From contig NZ_JAHCKK010000003.1 of NCBI RefSeq assembly GCF_026125825.1, positions 62,001 to 126,000 of the forward strand: a stretch of 64,000 bases of DNA, given 5' to 3'. The position numbers and the translations under genes are program-made. Shown here piece by piece: positions 8,437 through 17,264 of the stretch. The DNA comes from Hydrogenophaga sp. GTDB lineage: Bacteria > Pseudomonadota > Gammaproteobacteria > Burkholderiales > Burkholderiaceae_C. The first letter of the stretch is position 1; each line of letters starts with the position of its first letter. A model generated the notes under the pieces. The model searched no databases. It was not told where the DNA came from and was given only the letters and a program-made list of their open reading frames with translations.

Positions 8437-9840
8437 TCAGGGTCCCGGGTGGGACTTTCGAGGGCGGTATTGAAGCATCGACCTCGCAAACTTGGGGTCG
8501 ACCACATAGCCCACGTTGTAGCGACTCCATGCGCTGACGTGCCTTGCATCAATCCCGAAAAAGGCGCCCGGGGCGAGGGCCACCTTGTCTTTCAACAGGT
8601 TCTTTGCAAGTGCCAGGGAATCGGGTGCCCACGGAAACTCCGCCCACAGGTAGAGGGTGTGCGACGGGGAGCAGAAGAGGTTGGCGCCCAGCCCCGTCAG
8701 CACCTTGGCGGCATGCCGCGTGGCGCGCTCGACCTGCTGTTGCAGCTGCACCAGCTGCCGGGGATGCTCGGGCGCGCGAAGCACCGCATCCACGGTGCGC
8801 TCGGCGTACTCCGAAGTGCTGACATGTACCAGCATCTTCACGTCCGCGAGGCGCTCGGCGAGGCCGGCGTCGGCGGCAATGAAGCCGACCCGCAGCGCAG
8901 CCGCCACGGACTTGGTGAAGCTGCCGATGTAGACGGTGCGGCGCAGCTGGTCCAGGCTGCTCAGGCGCGACACCGCCGTCGGCTTGAGATCGGCCACTGC
9001 GTCGTTCTCGACGATGGTCACGCCGTGTTTCTCCGCCACCTGCAGCAGGCGGAACGCCTTGGCCGGTGAGATGTCGGAGCCGGTCGGGTTCTGGCCGACC
9101 GACTGCGTGAAGAAAACCTTGGCCTTGGTGGTTGCCACCAGTCGCTCGAAAGTCGCGACGTCGGGCCCGTCGGCCTCGCGCGGCACGCCGACCACGGTGG
9201 TGCCGTGCAGGCGCAGCTTGCCGTAGAGCGGGTAGTAGCCGGGCTCGTCCACGAGGGCGATATCGCCCGGGCGCATCAGGCAGCGCACCACGATGTCCAG
9301 TGCCTCGTTCGCGCCGAAGGTCAGCACGATCTGGTTGGCGCGCGCCTGGATGCTGTAGCCCGCGAGCTTGCGCTCCAGCAGGTCGCGCAGGGGACGGTAG
9401 CCGTACGGGTTGCCGTACTGGAACATCGATTCCAGCGCCACGCGCGAGACTCTCTGCTGGATGCGCTCGAGCCGGTTGTCGGCCAGCCACTGTCCCGGTG
9501 GAATGCCGTGGCCCACGGCGAGGTGCTGCGGGTCGTTGTTGAGTTGCTCGCGCATCATCCAGACCGAGTCCAGCGCGCGGTCCAGCGAGCTCGGCTCGTC
9601 CTCTGCCGGCGGCTCTGCGGATCGCTGGCTGACGTAGTAGCCCGAGCCGCGCCGCGCCTCCACATGGCCGCTGGCGATGAGCCGCTCGTAGGCGTCGACG
9701 ATGGTGTTCTTCGAGAAGCCGTACTGCGCCACAAGGCGGCGGATCGAGGGAAGCCGCTCGCCGATCGCGCAGGTTCCCTCGGTGATCTGCTGGCGCAAGT
9801 CGCTGGCCACCTGGTCCGCATTCGAGAGAGTGGGTTGCAT
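8437..9840 (-). CDS. MocR/PdxR-type PLP-dependent transcriptional regulator
   Basis: A 467-residue fusion. Residues about 8-75 form a GntR-type winged helix (ERLPSIRRLVAQYGFSKNTI, then the wing EARRGSGYYV). The rest is a fold-type I aminotransferase domain with NPTG (251-254), Asp280 and the PLP lysine K310 in SFTKS. Such proteins sense an amino compound or PLP-linked ligand and usually activate a neighbouring operon. The ATG at 9840 gives the natural N-terminus; the frame extends 17 residues upstream without support. It is divergent from the HMG-CoA reductase operon, so it is the probable regulator. An aminotransferase-type sensor next to mevalonate genes is somewhat unexpected. Confidence 0.88.
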   Translation of the reverse strand: MQPTLSNADQVASDLRQQITEGTCAIGERLPSIRRLVAQYGFSKNTIVDAYERLIASGHVEARRGSGYYVSQRSAEPPAEDEPSSLDRALDSVWMMREQLNNDPQHLAVGHGIPPGQWLADNRLERIQQRVSRVALESMFQYGNPYGYRPLRDLLERKLAGYSIQARANQIVLTFGANEALDIVVRCLMRPGDIALVDEPGYYPLYGKLRLHGTTVVGVPREADGPDVATFERLVATTKAKVFFTQSVGQNPTGSDISPAKAFRLLQVAEKHGVTIVENDAVADLKPTAVSRLSSLDQLRRTVYIGSFTKSVAAALRVGFIAADAGLAERLADVKMLVHVSTSEYAERTVDAVLRAPEHPRQLVQLQQQVERATRHAAKVLTGLGANLFCSPSHTLYLWAEFPWAPDSLALAKNLLKDKVALAPGAFFGIDARHVSAWSRYNVGYVVDPKFARSMLQYRPRKSHPGP

Positions 9841-9912
9841 TGGTGTTTTCCCTGCTCTGCATGTCCCTGCCCCTGAGCTTCCTGAGGGCATCTGGTCGCC
9901 AGAATTGTCCTG

Positions 9913-9943
9913 AGACAGTTTTAAAAGTGTCTGCTCAAACTGT
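9913..9943. promoter_or_regulatory. candidate operator of the HMG-CoA reductase operon
   Basis: Two overlapping symmetries lie between the divergent MocR-type and HMG-CoA reductase genes. Positions 9913-9932 form a near-perfect 20-base palindrome (AGACA-g-TTTTAAAA-g-TGTCT, one mismatched pair). Positions 9915-9921 and 9937-9943 form a perfect 7-base inverted repeat ACAGTTT/AAACTGT with a 15-base spacer. The palindrome is centred about 60 bases before the transcription start predicted from the candidate -10 box, a usual place for an activator site. Binding by the MocR-type protein is inference. Confidence 0.45.
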
Positions 9944-9946
9944 ACC

Positions 9947-9975
9947 TATTTGGAGCCAGACGGTTTGCTTATAGT
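9947..9975 (+). promoter_or_regulatory. candidate promoter of the HMG-CoA reductase operon
   Basis: TATAGT at 9970-9975 matches the sigma-70 -10 consensus TATAAT in five of six bases and lies about 40 bases ahead of the reductase ATG. No good -35 box is seen at the right distance (TATTTG at 9947-9952 is poor), which would suit an activator-dependent promoter. Confidence 0.35.
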
Positions 9976-10015
9976 CGGCGCCACTGTATCCCAATTGCTT
10001 CAGGATTTCACGCCC

Positions 10016-11299
10016 ATGCCGATCGATTCGACCCTTCCCGGTTTCCGTTCCCTGACGCCGTCGCAACGGCTGGAGGTCATTGCCCAGAAGGCCGGCCTGA
10101 CGCCGGCCGAAATGGCTTCCATCCACACGCCCGGTGCGCTGCCGCTGGGCACGGCGGACGGGATGATCGAAAACGTGATCGGGACCTACGAGCTGCCGCT
10201 GGCGGTGGCGGGCTACTTCCAGCTCAATGGCAAGGACGTGCTCGTGCCCATGGTGGTCGAGGAGCCTTCGGTGGTGGCGGCAGCTTCCTTCATGGCCAAA
10301 CTGGTGCGCGAAGGGGGTGGCTTCCAGACCTCCAGCTCGGGACCCTTGATGCGAGCGCAGGTGCAGGTGATCGGCGTGTCCGATCCGCTGGGCGCGCGCC
10401 AGGCCATCCTGCGCCACCGCCAGGAAATCATCGAGATCGCCAACAGCCGCGACAAGGTGCTCATCGGCCTGGGCGGCGGCTGCCGCGACGTCGAGGTCCA
10501 CGTGTTTCCCGACACGCCGCGCGGCCCCATGGTGGTGGCCCACCTGATCGTCGACGTGCGCGACGCGATGGGCGCGAACACGGTGAACACCATGGCCGAA
10601 GCGGTGGCCGGCCGCATCGAGCAGATCACGGGCGGTTCGGTGCGCCTGCGCATCCTGTCCAACCTGGCCGACCTGCGCGTGGCGCGTGCCAGCCTGCGGG
10701 TTTCAGCGTCCACGCTGGCGAGCCGGGACTTCGCGGGCGAGCGGGTGGTGGACGGCATTCTCGACGCCTACACCTTCGCGGCGGTGGACCCCTACCGCGC
10801 GGCGACCCACAACAAGGGCATCATGAATGGCATCGATCCCGTGGTCGTGGCCACGGGCAACGACTGGCGGGCGGTGGAGGCGGGCGCGCACGCCTACGCC
10901 TGCCGCAGCGGTCGCTACACCTCGCTGACCTGCTGGGAGCGCGCCAACAACGGCGACCTGGTCGGCTCGATCGAATTGCCGATGCCGGTGGGCCTGGTCG
11001 GTGGCGCCACCAAGACACACCCGCTGGCGCGCCTGGCGCTCAAGGTCATGAACGTGGCCAGCGCGGAAGAACTGGGCGAGGTGATCGCGGCCGTCGGGCT
11101 GGCCCAGAACATGGCCGCCATGCGCGCGCTGGCCACCGAGGGCATCCAGCGCGGCCACATGGCCCTGCACGCCCGCAACATCGCACTCGCCGCAGGCGCC
11201 ACGGGCGAGGAAATCGACTGGGTGGCACAGCGCCTGGCGGCCGCCCGCGACGTTCGCATGGATCTCGCGGTCGAACTTCTCGCCGAAAAGCGGCGCTGA
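10016..11299 (+). CDS. mvaA: hydroxymethylglutaryl-CoA reductase, degradative class II
   Basis: A 427-residue enzyme, close to the 428 of the Pseudomonas mevalonii enzyme. The known catalytic residues of that enzyme appear at the same numbers: Glu83 ([10 protein letters not shown]), Lys267 (HNKGIMNG), Asp283 ([10 protein letters not shown]) and His381 ([10 protein letters not shown]). Asp146, which confers NAD over NADP preference there, is also present. Class II enzymes in bacteria that use mevalonate oxidise it to HMG-CoA with CoA and two NAD. The chosen ATG at 10016 makes the numbering agree; the frame extends 22 residues upstream. It is the first gene of an operon ending with HMG-CoA lyase, which supports a catabolic role rather than isoprenoid synthesis. 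Confidence 0.95.
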   Translation: MPIDSTLPGFRSLTPSQRLEVIAQKAGLTPAEMASIHTPGALPLGTADGMIENVIGTYELPLAVAGYFQLNGKDVLVPMVVEEPSVVAAASFMAKLVREGGGFQTSSSGPLMRAQVQVIGVSDPLGARQAILRHRQEIIEIANSRDKVLIGLGGGCRDVEVHVFPDTPRGPMVVAHLIVDVRDAMGANTVNTMAEAVAGRIEQITGGSVRLRILSNLADLRVARASLRVSASTLASRDFAGERVVDGILDAYTFAAVDPYRAATHNKGIMNGIDPVVVATGNDWRAVEAGAHAYACRSGRYTSLTCWERANNGDLVGSIELPMPVGLVGGATKTHPLARLALKVMNVASAEELGEVIAAVGLAQNMAAMRALATEGIQRGHMALHARNIALAAGATGEEIDWVAQRLAAARDVRMDLAVELLAEKRR

Positions 11300-11369
11300 C
11301 GCGCCGAACGCCGGGGCCGCCCAGCGGCTGTCCCCGCCTGGATTTCAACAAGCACAAGGAGACATCGGA

Positions 11370-12671
11370 ATGAAACGTTTCACCAGATTCCTCACGGCAG
11401 GCATCAGCCTGCTGGCGTTGGCGAGCGCGTCCTTCGCGCAGAGCGCCAAACCGGCCGAGCTCAAGCTCGGCATGAGCACCTTCATGACCGGCCCGGCCTC
11501 GGTGCTGGGCACGCCGGCGAAGATCGCGGCCGACATGTGGATCGAGGACTTCAACGCGGCCGGTGGCATCGATGGCGTCAAGCTCAAGCCGACCTGGATC
11601 GACGAAGGCCAGGGCGCGGACAAGTTCCTCTCCGAATACCGCCGCCTGGCGCAGGAACCCGGCGAGAAGCTGATGCTCTCGGCGATCTCCAGCGGCTACT
11701 GCAATGCGCTGGCCCCGGTGGCGGAGGACCTCAAGGTCATCAACATCCTGTGGGAGTGTTCCACCGAGAAAGTGCTCGAGGAGCGCCGCTACAAGTACGT
11801 GTTCCGCACCGGCCCCAACGCCACCATGGAGATGGTCGCGGCCGTGCTGCACCTGCTCAAAGTCAAGCCAGACTTCAAGACCATCGCGGTGGTGAACCAG
11901 GACTACGCGTGGGGCCGAGACTCCTGGGAGATCTTCCGCCACACGCTCGCCGCGCTGCGGCCGGACGTCAAGGTCGTGGCCGAGATGTTCCCCAAGTTCG
12001 GCGCGCCCGACTTCTCCACCGAGGTCACGCGCCTGCAGGCCCTCAGGCCTGACGTGGTGCTCACCACGGCCTGGGGCGGTGACCTCGACACCTTCCTGCG
12101 CCAGGCCTCCCAGCGCGGCCTGCTCAAGACCTCGCAGTTCGTGCTGCCGTTGGCCGATTCGTCCCTGGAGCGGCTGGGCAACGCCGTGCCTCCAGGCGTC
12201 ATCGTCGGCTTCGTGGGCGACGGCTACTTTGCCGATCCCGAGTTCCAGAACGACCCCGAGGCCAAGGCCTTCGTCCAGCGCTTCAAGGCGCGCACAGGGG
12301 CCTATCCCAACTTCGCCGTCTACCACATGATCCAGGCGCTGAAGGCAGCCACCAGTGCTTACCGCCAGGCCATCGCCGCCAACAAGGGCCAGTGGCCCAG
12401 CACCGAGCAGGTCGTGACGGCACTGCAGAAGCTGGAGTACCGGGGCCTGTCGCGCCCGATTCGCCTGCGCGAGGATGGGCAGGCCCTGCAGGGCCAGCTG
12501 TATGGCGTCACCCGCAACGACCCGGCTTACCCCTTCCCCGTCGTGGGCGAGCTCTTCTATTACCCGGCCGAGATCGCCACCGCACCCGTGGGCCAGAAAT
12601 CGGTCGACTGGGTCAAGACGCTCAAGCCGTCGCTGATCGACCACCCGCAGATCAAGCGCGTGGGTCGCTGA
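11370..12671 (+). CDS. Liv-type ABC transporter substrate-binding protein
   Basis: A 433-residue periplasmic protein of the type I binding-protein group (Peripla_BP_6). The signal peptide MKRFTRFLTAGISLLALASA ends near SFAQ at residue 24. The mature part begins with the usual LKLGMSTFMTGPASVLG and an ADMWIEDFNAAGGIDG element. A strong AAGGAG site precedes the ATG. It is followed by livHMGF-type genes. In many bacteria such systems carry aromatic or short-chain organic acids as well as amino acids. The operon context suggests mevalonate or a related hydroxy acid, which is inference. Confidence 0.9.
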   Translation: MKRFTRFLTAGISLLALASASFAQSAKPAELKLGMSTFMTGPASVLGTPAKIAADMWIEDFNAAGGIDGVKLKPTWIDEGQGADKFLSEYRRLAQEPGEKLMLSAISSGYCNALAPVAEDLKVINILWECSTEKVLEERRYKYVFRTGPNATMEMVAAVLHLLKVKPDFKTIAVVNQDYAWGRDSWEIFRHTLAALRPDVKVVAEMFPKFGAPDFSTEVTRLQALRPDVVLTTAWGGDLDTFLRQASQRGLLKTSQFVLPLADSSLERLGNAVPPGVIVGFVGDGYFADPEFQNDPEAKAFVQRFKARTGAYPNFAVYHMIQALKAATSAYRQAIAANKGQWPSTEQVVTALQKLEYRGLSRPIRLREDGQALQGQLYGVTRNDPAYPFPVVGELFYYPAEIATAPVGQKSVDWVKTLKPSLIDHPQIKRVGR

Positions 12672-12695
12672 GGAACGGGCGCTGCCGCACTGTCG

Positions 12696-13601
12696 ATGAA
12701 CCTGAATCTGTTTCTGCTGGCCGTGGTGGATGGACTCTCCTACGCGGGATTGCTGTTCCTCATTTCCCTGGGCCTGACCCTGATCTGCGGCGTCTTCGGC
12801 GTGATCAACGTGGCGCACGGCAGCCTGTACGCCATCGGTGGCTACAGCGCCGCGAGCCTGGTCGCCTGGCTCATGCCGCACGCGCCGCCCACGTGGATGC
12901 TGGTGGCTGCGCTCTTCGTGTCATCGATCGTGGTCGGTGCGGCGCTCGGCGCCTTGCTCGAGCGCGGCCTGCTGCGGCATTTCCAGGACCGCGATCCTGT
13001 GCTGCAGCTGCTCGTGACCTTCGGCGCCTTCATGGTGCTGGAGGATGTGCAGCGCATGGTCTGGGGTGCTACGCCGGTGAACTCGGGAGAGATCGCCTCG
13101 CGCCTGGGCACTTCGGAGCTGCTGGGCGTCACCTTCATGAACTACCAGCTGGTGCTGGTGCCGTCGGTGGCGCTGCTGGCCTACGGGGGGCTGCAATTCC
13201 TGCTGCGCCACTCGGTGGCGGGCAAGCAGATCGTGGCCATCATCCACCACCGCGAGGTGGCCACGGCGCTGGGCATCAACGCGGCGCGCGTTGGCACGCT
13301 CACCTTTGCGCTGGCGGGCATGCTGGGCGCGCTGGGCGGCGCGCTGTCGGTGCCCATGACCTCGTTCGTGCCGGGCCTGGGGGCCGAGATGATCGTCACC
13401 TCGTTCGCCGTGATCGCCACCGCAGGCCTGGGCCAGATCACCGGTGCCCTGGTGGCGGCCGTGCTGATCGGCCTGGCCCGCTCGATGGCGGTCTACACCC
13501 TGCCCGAGCTCGAGGTCGTGATGCCCTATCTCATGATGGTGCTGGTGCTGCTGATCCGGCCCAACGGCCTGTTCACGGTCGCGGCGGCGCGGAGGATCTG
13601 A
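12696..13601 (+). CDS. Liv-type ABC transporter permease, LivH-like
   Basis: A 301-residue inner-membrane protein with about eight hydrophobic segments. It shows the LivH pattern GLTLICGVFGVINVAHGSLY near residue 30 and the LLIRPNGLF ending near residue 285. It is one half of the transmembrane channel, with the LivM-like protein encoded next. Its stop and the next start share one base (TGATG), so translation is coupled. Confidence 0.93.
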   Translation: MNLNLFLLAVVDGLSYAGLLFLISLGLTLICGVFGVINVAHGSLYAIGGYSAASLVAWLMPHAPPTWMLVAALFVSSIVVGAALGALLERGLLRHFQDRDPVLQLLVTFGAFMVLEDVQRMVWGATPVNSGEIASRLGTSELLGVTFMNYQLVLVPSVALLAYGGLQFLLRHSVAGKQIVAIIHHREVATALGINAARVGTLTFALAGMLGALGGALSVPMTSFVPGLGAEMIVTSFAVIATAGLGQITGALVAAVLIGLARSMAVYTLPELEVVMPYLMMVLVLLIRPNGLFTVAAARRI

Positions 13602-14551
13602 TGAGGCTGCCCGGTTTTTCCCTTCTGCTGGCCCTGGCGGCCGCCGGTCTGCTGATCCTCGGTGTCGCGCTGCCCTGGCTGCGTGTGCCGGTGATCACGT
13701 TCCTGAGCTACGGCATGGCGGCCCTGGGCCTGACCGTGCTGATGCGCGCTGGCCAGGTCTCGTTCGGCCATGCCATGTACGCCGCCATCGGCGGTTATGC
13801 GGTGGCCTTTGCCGCGCGCGCGCACCCCTCGGTGGACGCGGCGTTCATTGTGCTCGGTGGCGTGCTGGCCAGCGTGCTGGCTGGCACGCTGGCCGCCGCC
13901 TTCCTGTCGCGCTATCGCGGCATCTTCTTCGGCATGCTCAACCTGGGCATCTCGATGGTGCTGTTCGCCCTGGCCGGCAAGCTCTACCACTGGACCGGTG
14001 GCACCGACGGGCTGCGCTTCGAGCGCCCGCCGATCCTCGGCATGGCGCTGGACCGCGGCACCTTCGAGCTCACTGTGATGGTGCTGGCGCTGGGCCTGGC
14101 GATCGCCGTGGCCTGGCTGGTGCAGCGCTATTTCGCCTCCGCCGCCGGCCAGATGATGGCGGCCATCAAGACCAACGAAACGCGTCTGGAGTACATCGGC
14201 GTATCGGCTCGCCGCTCGCTGGCCGAGGGTTATGTCATCTCGTCGGCCCTGGTCGGGCTTTCCGGCTCTCTGATGGCGCTGGTGCAGGGCCTGGTCACGC
14301 CGGAGAGCGGCTACTGGATCCGCTCGGGCGAGTACGTGTTCATCGCCATCCTGGGCGGCGCGGGCCATGCGCTGGGCGCCTTCCTGGGAGCCGGCGTGTT
14401 CGAGGTCATCAAGCTCGTGGCCGCCGCTTACTTCACCAACGCCTGGCAGATCCTGCTGGGCAGCACCCTCATCGCCGTGATCTTCTTTGCTCCGCGCGGC
14501 CTGATGGGATGGATCCAGCGCGATCGCGCGCAACGGGAGCGCAAGGAATGA
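13601..14551 (+). CDS. Liv-type ABC transporter permease, LivM-like
   Basis: A 316-residue inner-membrane protein with about nine hydrophobic segments. The segment GLTVLMRAGQVSFGHAMYAAIGGYA and the late EYVFIAILGGAGHALGA are typical of LivM. The start is the ATG at 13601, with GGAGG just upstream inside the livH-like gene; the frame is open far upstream but that part is only a shadow. It partners with the LivH-like protein. Confidence 0.92.
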   Translation: MRLPGFSLLLALAAAGLLILGVALPWLRVPVITFLSYGMAALGLTVLMRAGQVSFGHAMYAAIGGYAVAFAARAHPSVDAAFIVLGGVLASVLAGTLAAAFLSRYRGIFFGMLNLGISMVLFALAGKLYHWTGGTDGLRFERPPILGMALDRGTFELTVMVLALGLAIAVAWLVQRYFASAAGQMMAAIKTNETRLEYIGVSARRSLAEGYVISSALVGLSGSLMALVQGLVTPESGYWIRSGEYVFIAILGGAGHALGAFLGAGVFEVIKLVAAAYFTNAWQILLGSTLIAVIFFAPRGLMGWIQRDRAQRERKE

Positions 14552-14553
14552 GG

Positions 14554-15312
14554 ATGAACGCCCCTTCTGGCGAGGCCCTGCTGCGCACCACGGCCCTGAC
14601 GTTGAAATTCGGCGGTGTCACGGCGGCCGATGGCATCGACTTCGAGCTGCAGCGCGGTGAACGGCTCGCCGTGATCGGCGCCAACGGCGCGGGCAAGACC
14701 ACCTTCATCAACATCTGCACCGGCTACCTCAAGCCCTCCAGCGGCCGGGTCTACTTTGGCGGCGCCGACGTCACCGCGATGGGCCCGCGCCGCATCGCGC
14801 AGCTGGGCGTGGGGCGTTCGTTCCAGCTGCCCCAGCTGTTTCTTGAGCACACCGTGCGGGAATGCCTGCAGTTGGCCAGCGCCGCTCGCCAGGGCCGGCT
14901 CTCGCGCTTCGCACCCTTGTCGGTCACGGCGGACCAGCGCGCGGTGGCGGCGATGCTCGAGCTGGTCGAACTCGGCCCCTTCGCCGCCGATCCCGTGACC
15001 GTGTTGCCCGAAGGGCATCGCAAACTGCTGGATGTGGCAATCGCGCTGATGCTGCAGCCGCAGCTGGTGATCATGGACGAGCCCACCAGCGGTGTGGCCT
15101 CGGAGGACAAACACGCCGTCATGGCAACCATCATGCGGGCCCTGCAGGAGCGCGAGGTCACGGCCTGGTTCGTGGAGCACGACGTCGACATCGTGCTGCA
15201 GTACGCCACCCGCGTGGCGGCGTGGATCGATGGCCGCATTGCCGCCGACGGCGCGCCGAAGGCTGTTTTTGCCGATCCCGTCATCCGGCGCGAAGTTCTG
15301 GGGGAAAGATGA
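14554..15312 (+). CDS. Liv-type ABC transporter ATP-binding protein, LivG-like
   Basis: A 252-residue ATPase. Walker A is GANGAGKTT and Walker B is LVIMDEPTSG, followed by EHD in the H-loop. The signature that normally reads LSxGxQ is LPEGHRK here, a notable divergence. The C-terminal tail ADPVIRREVLGER is usual for LivG. Two starts are possible, at 14548 (overlapping the previous stop) and 14554; the latter is chosen because AAGGA lies six bases ahead. It works with the LivF-like ATPase on the LivHM channel. Confidence 0.9.
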   Translation: MNAPSGEALLRTTALTLKFGGVTAADGIDFELQRGERLAVIGANGAGKTTFINICTGYLKPSSGRVYFGGADVTAMGPRRIAQLGVGRSFQLPQLFLEHTVRECLQLASAARQGRLSRFAPLSVTADQRAVAAMLELVELGPFAADPVTVLPEGHRKLLDVAIALMLQPQLVIMDEPTSGVASEDKHAVMATIMRALQEREVTAWFVEHDVDIVLQYATRVAAWIDGRIAADGAPKAVFADPVIRREVLGER

Positions 15313-16043
15313 AACTTGCGATCGAATCGCTGAGCGTCGACCTGGCGGGCCATGCGGTGCTGCGGGGCGTGAACGTGGCCCTGGAAGCCGGGCAGACCGT
15401 GGCCGTCGTCGGGCGCAATGGTGCCGGCAAGACCACGCTGCTGCGCGCGATCATGGGGCTGGTCCGGCCCCGTTCCGGGCGCCTGCTGCTCGATGGCGTG
15501 GACATGGCAGCGCAGCCCGCGCACCAGCGCGCGACCCTGGGCTTCGGCTATGCGCCGGAAGACCGCGTGATTCTGCCGACCCTGACCGTCAGGGAGAACG
15601 TGACGCTGCCCTGCGACGTGCTGCGGGTGTCGCCCAGCGAGATCGGCCGGCGCATCGAGAACGTGCTCGCGGTGGTGCCCCAGCTCGAACCGTTGCTCTC
15701 GCGCTCCGGCGCGGCGCTCTCCGGCGGGCAGGGAAAGATCGTCGCTCTGGCGCGCGCGCTCATGGTCGGCACGCGTTTCGTGCTGCTGGACGAGCCGTTC
15801 CAGGGCCTGGCGCCGGCGCTGGCGCGCCAGTACGGCGACGCGCTCAGGGCGCTTCGCGGCACGCGACCCGAACTGTGCGTGGTGGTGACGGAGTCGAACG
15901 CTGCGCTGCTGGAGGGGGTGCAGAGCCGCACGCTGAACATCGAGCGCGGCAGCGTGTCCCTGCTTCACCCCGACGGTGTCGGCCCGCTGCACGCGACCGC
16001 GCTGACCCGAGATTCAAACGGAGAGTTTTCCCATGGCACCTGA
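15309..16043 (+). CDS. Liv-type ABC transporter ATP-binding protein, LivF-like
   Basis: A 244-residue ATPase with Walker A GRNGAGKTT, signature LSGGQGKIVALARALM and Walker B VLLDEPFQGLAP. As in other LivF proteins the H-loop position is not a plain His (VVTESNA here). It starts in a four-base ATGA overlap with the LivG-like gene and overlaps the CoA-transferase gene by eleven bases at its end. It completes the first importer of the operon. Confidence 0.9.
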   Translation: MKLAIESLSVDLAGHAVLRGVNVALEAGQTVAVVGRNGAGKTTLLRAIMGLVRPRSGRLLLDGVDMAAQPAHQRATLGFGYAPEDRVILPTLTVRENVTLPCDVLRVSPSEIGRRIENVLAVVPQLEPLLSRSGAALSGGQGKIVALARALMVGTRFVLLDEPFQGLAPALARQYGDALRALRGTRPELCVVVTESNAALLEGVQSRTLNIERGSVSLLHPDGVGPLHATALTRDSNGEFSHGT

Positions 16044-17262
16044 CCTGAACGCCCTGCCCACCCGCGAGGGGCCGCTGAAAGGGGTGATCGTCCTGGACCT
16101 CACCCGCGTGGTGGCCGGGCCCTACTGCACGATGATGCTGGCCGACCTGGGGGCCACGGTCATCAAGATCGAGAATCCCCATGACCCCGACTACGTGCGG
16201 ACCTTTCCCCCCATGGTGCGCGCTGGCGACGAGGAGCGCAGCGGCTTCTTCGCCCAGTACAACCGGCACAAGTTCGGCATCACGCTCGATCTGAAGGCGC
16301 CCGAGGGCCGCGAGCTGTTCCTCCGGTTGGTCGAGCGCGCCGACATCCTGGTCGAGAACTTCCGGCCCGGCACCATGCACAAGCTGGGCTTGGGTTTCGA
16401 GGCGCTGCATGCGGTGAACCCGCGCATGGTGTTCACCGCCATCAGCGGTTTCGGCCAGACCGGTCCCCACGCCTCGCGGCCGGCGTTCGACAACAGCGCG
16501 CAGGCCGCAGGCGGCCTGTGGTCCATGAACGGCGCACCCGGCGAGCCGATGCGGGTGGGCACCATCATCGGCGACCTCGCCGCTTCGCTGTACGCGGCCT
16601 TCGGCACGCTGGCCGCACTGCGCCAGGCCGAGGCCCAGGGCCTGGGTCAGCTGGTCGACGTCTCGCAGCAGGACTCGGTGTTCACGCTGACCGAGAATGC
16701 GGTGGTGAACTACACGGCTGCAGGCAAGGTGGCGGAGCCACTGGGCAATGACCATCCCTTCGTGCGACCCTACGGGCGGTACGCCTGCCGGGACGGTCAC
16801 GTGTTCTTCGGCGCCTACACCGACAAGTTCTGGCAGGAAGCCTGCCGCGCGTTCGGTCACCCAGAGCTCGCGGCCGATCCGGAAATCGACTCGATGGAAA
16901 AACGTTTTGCGCCCGACGTGTATGAGCGGCGCGTGCGGCCGATCGTGAATGGCTGGTGCGCCAGCCGCACCAAGCAGGAACTCGAAGAGCTGGCGGCCGA
17001 CCGCTTTCCCATGACACCCATCAAGGACATCGCCGAGGTGGTGGCCGATCCGCACATGGCCGCGCGAGGCATGATCCGGCCGGTGGACTATGGGGCGACG
17101 CAGGCGCAGGTGTTCGGCTCGGCGGTCCATCTGTCGGCGATGGCGCCTCAGGAAGGCGCGAGGGTTCCCCTGGTCGGCGAGCACAACGAACTGGTGTACG
17201 CGCAGTGGATGGCACTGGAGTCCGGCCACATCGACCGGTTGCGCGCGCAAGGCGTGATCTGA
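16033..17262 (+). CDS. CaiB/BaiF class III CoA-transferase
   Basis: A 409-residue member of the class III CoA-transferase family. The family start GVIVLDLTRVVAGPYCTMMLADLGA is at residues 17-41. The motif GDLAAS gives Asp181, the position of the Asp nucleophile in formyl-CoA transferase. ENFRPGTMHKLGLG lies near residue 109. These enzymes move CoA between carboxylic acids. In humans a family member (SUGCT) uses succinyl-CoA with glutarate and hydroxymethylglutarate. Placed between HMG-CoA reductase and HMG-CoA lyase genes, a role in activating 3-hydroxy-3-methylglutarate, 3-methylglutaconate or a similar acid is likely but unproven. Confidence 0.88.
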   Translation: MAPDLNALPTREGPLKGVIVLDLTRVVAGPYCTMMLADLGATVIKIENPHDPDYVRTFPPMVRAGDEERSGFFAQYNRHKFGITLDLKAPEGRELFLRLVERADILVENFRPGTMHKLGLGFEALHAVNPRMVFTAISGFGQTGPHASRPAFDNSAQAAGGLWSMNGAPGEPMRVGTIIGDLAASLYAAFGTLAALRQAEAQGLGQLVDVSQQDSVFTLTENAVVNYTAAGKVAEPLGNDHPFVRPYGRYACRDGHVFFGAYTDKFWQEACRAFGHPELAADPEIDSMEKRFAPDVYERRVRPIVNGWCASRTKQELEELAADRFPMTPIKDIAEVVADPHMAARGMIRPVDYGATQAQVFGSAVHLSAMAPQEGARVPLVGEHNELVYAQWMALESGHIDRLRAQGVI

Positions 17263-17264
17263 CC

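Noticed and set aside
8007-8552. A 181-codon minus-strand frame and a 139-codon plus-strand frame in the gap after the LysR gene
   Set aside because: No motif, ribosome site or sensible composition; both run into the coding sequence of the MocR-type gene.
10016-11299. HMG-CoA reductase as an isoprenoid biosynthesis enzyme
   Set aside because: The NAD-selecting Asp146, the class II sequence and the linkage to HMG-CoA lyase and importers indicate degradation; no mevalonate kinase or decarboxylase gene is present.
12392-13600. An N-terminal extension that would fuse about 400 residues to the LivM-like protein
   Set aside because: The extension overlaps the LivK and LivH genes in another frame and has low-complexity sequence; the ATG at 13601 has its own GGAGG site.
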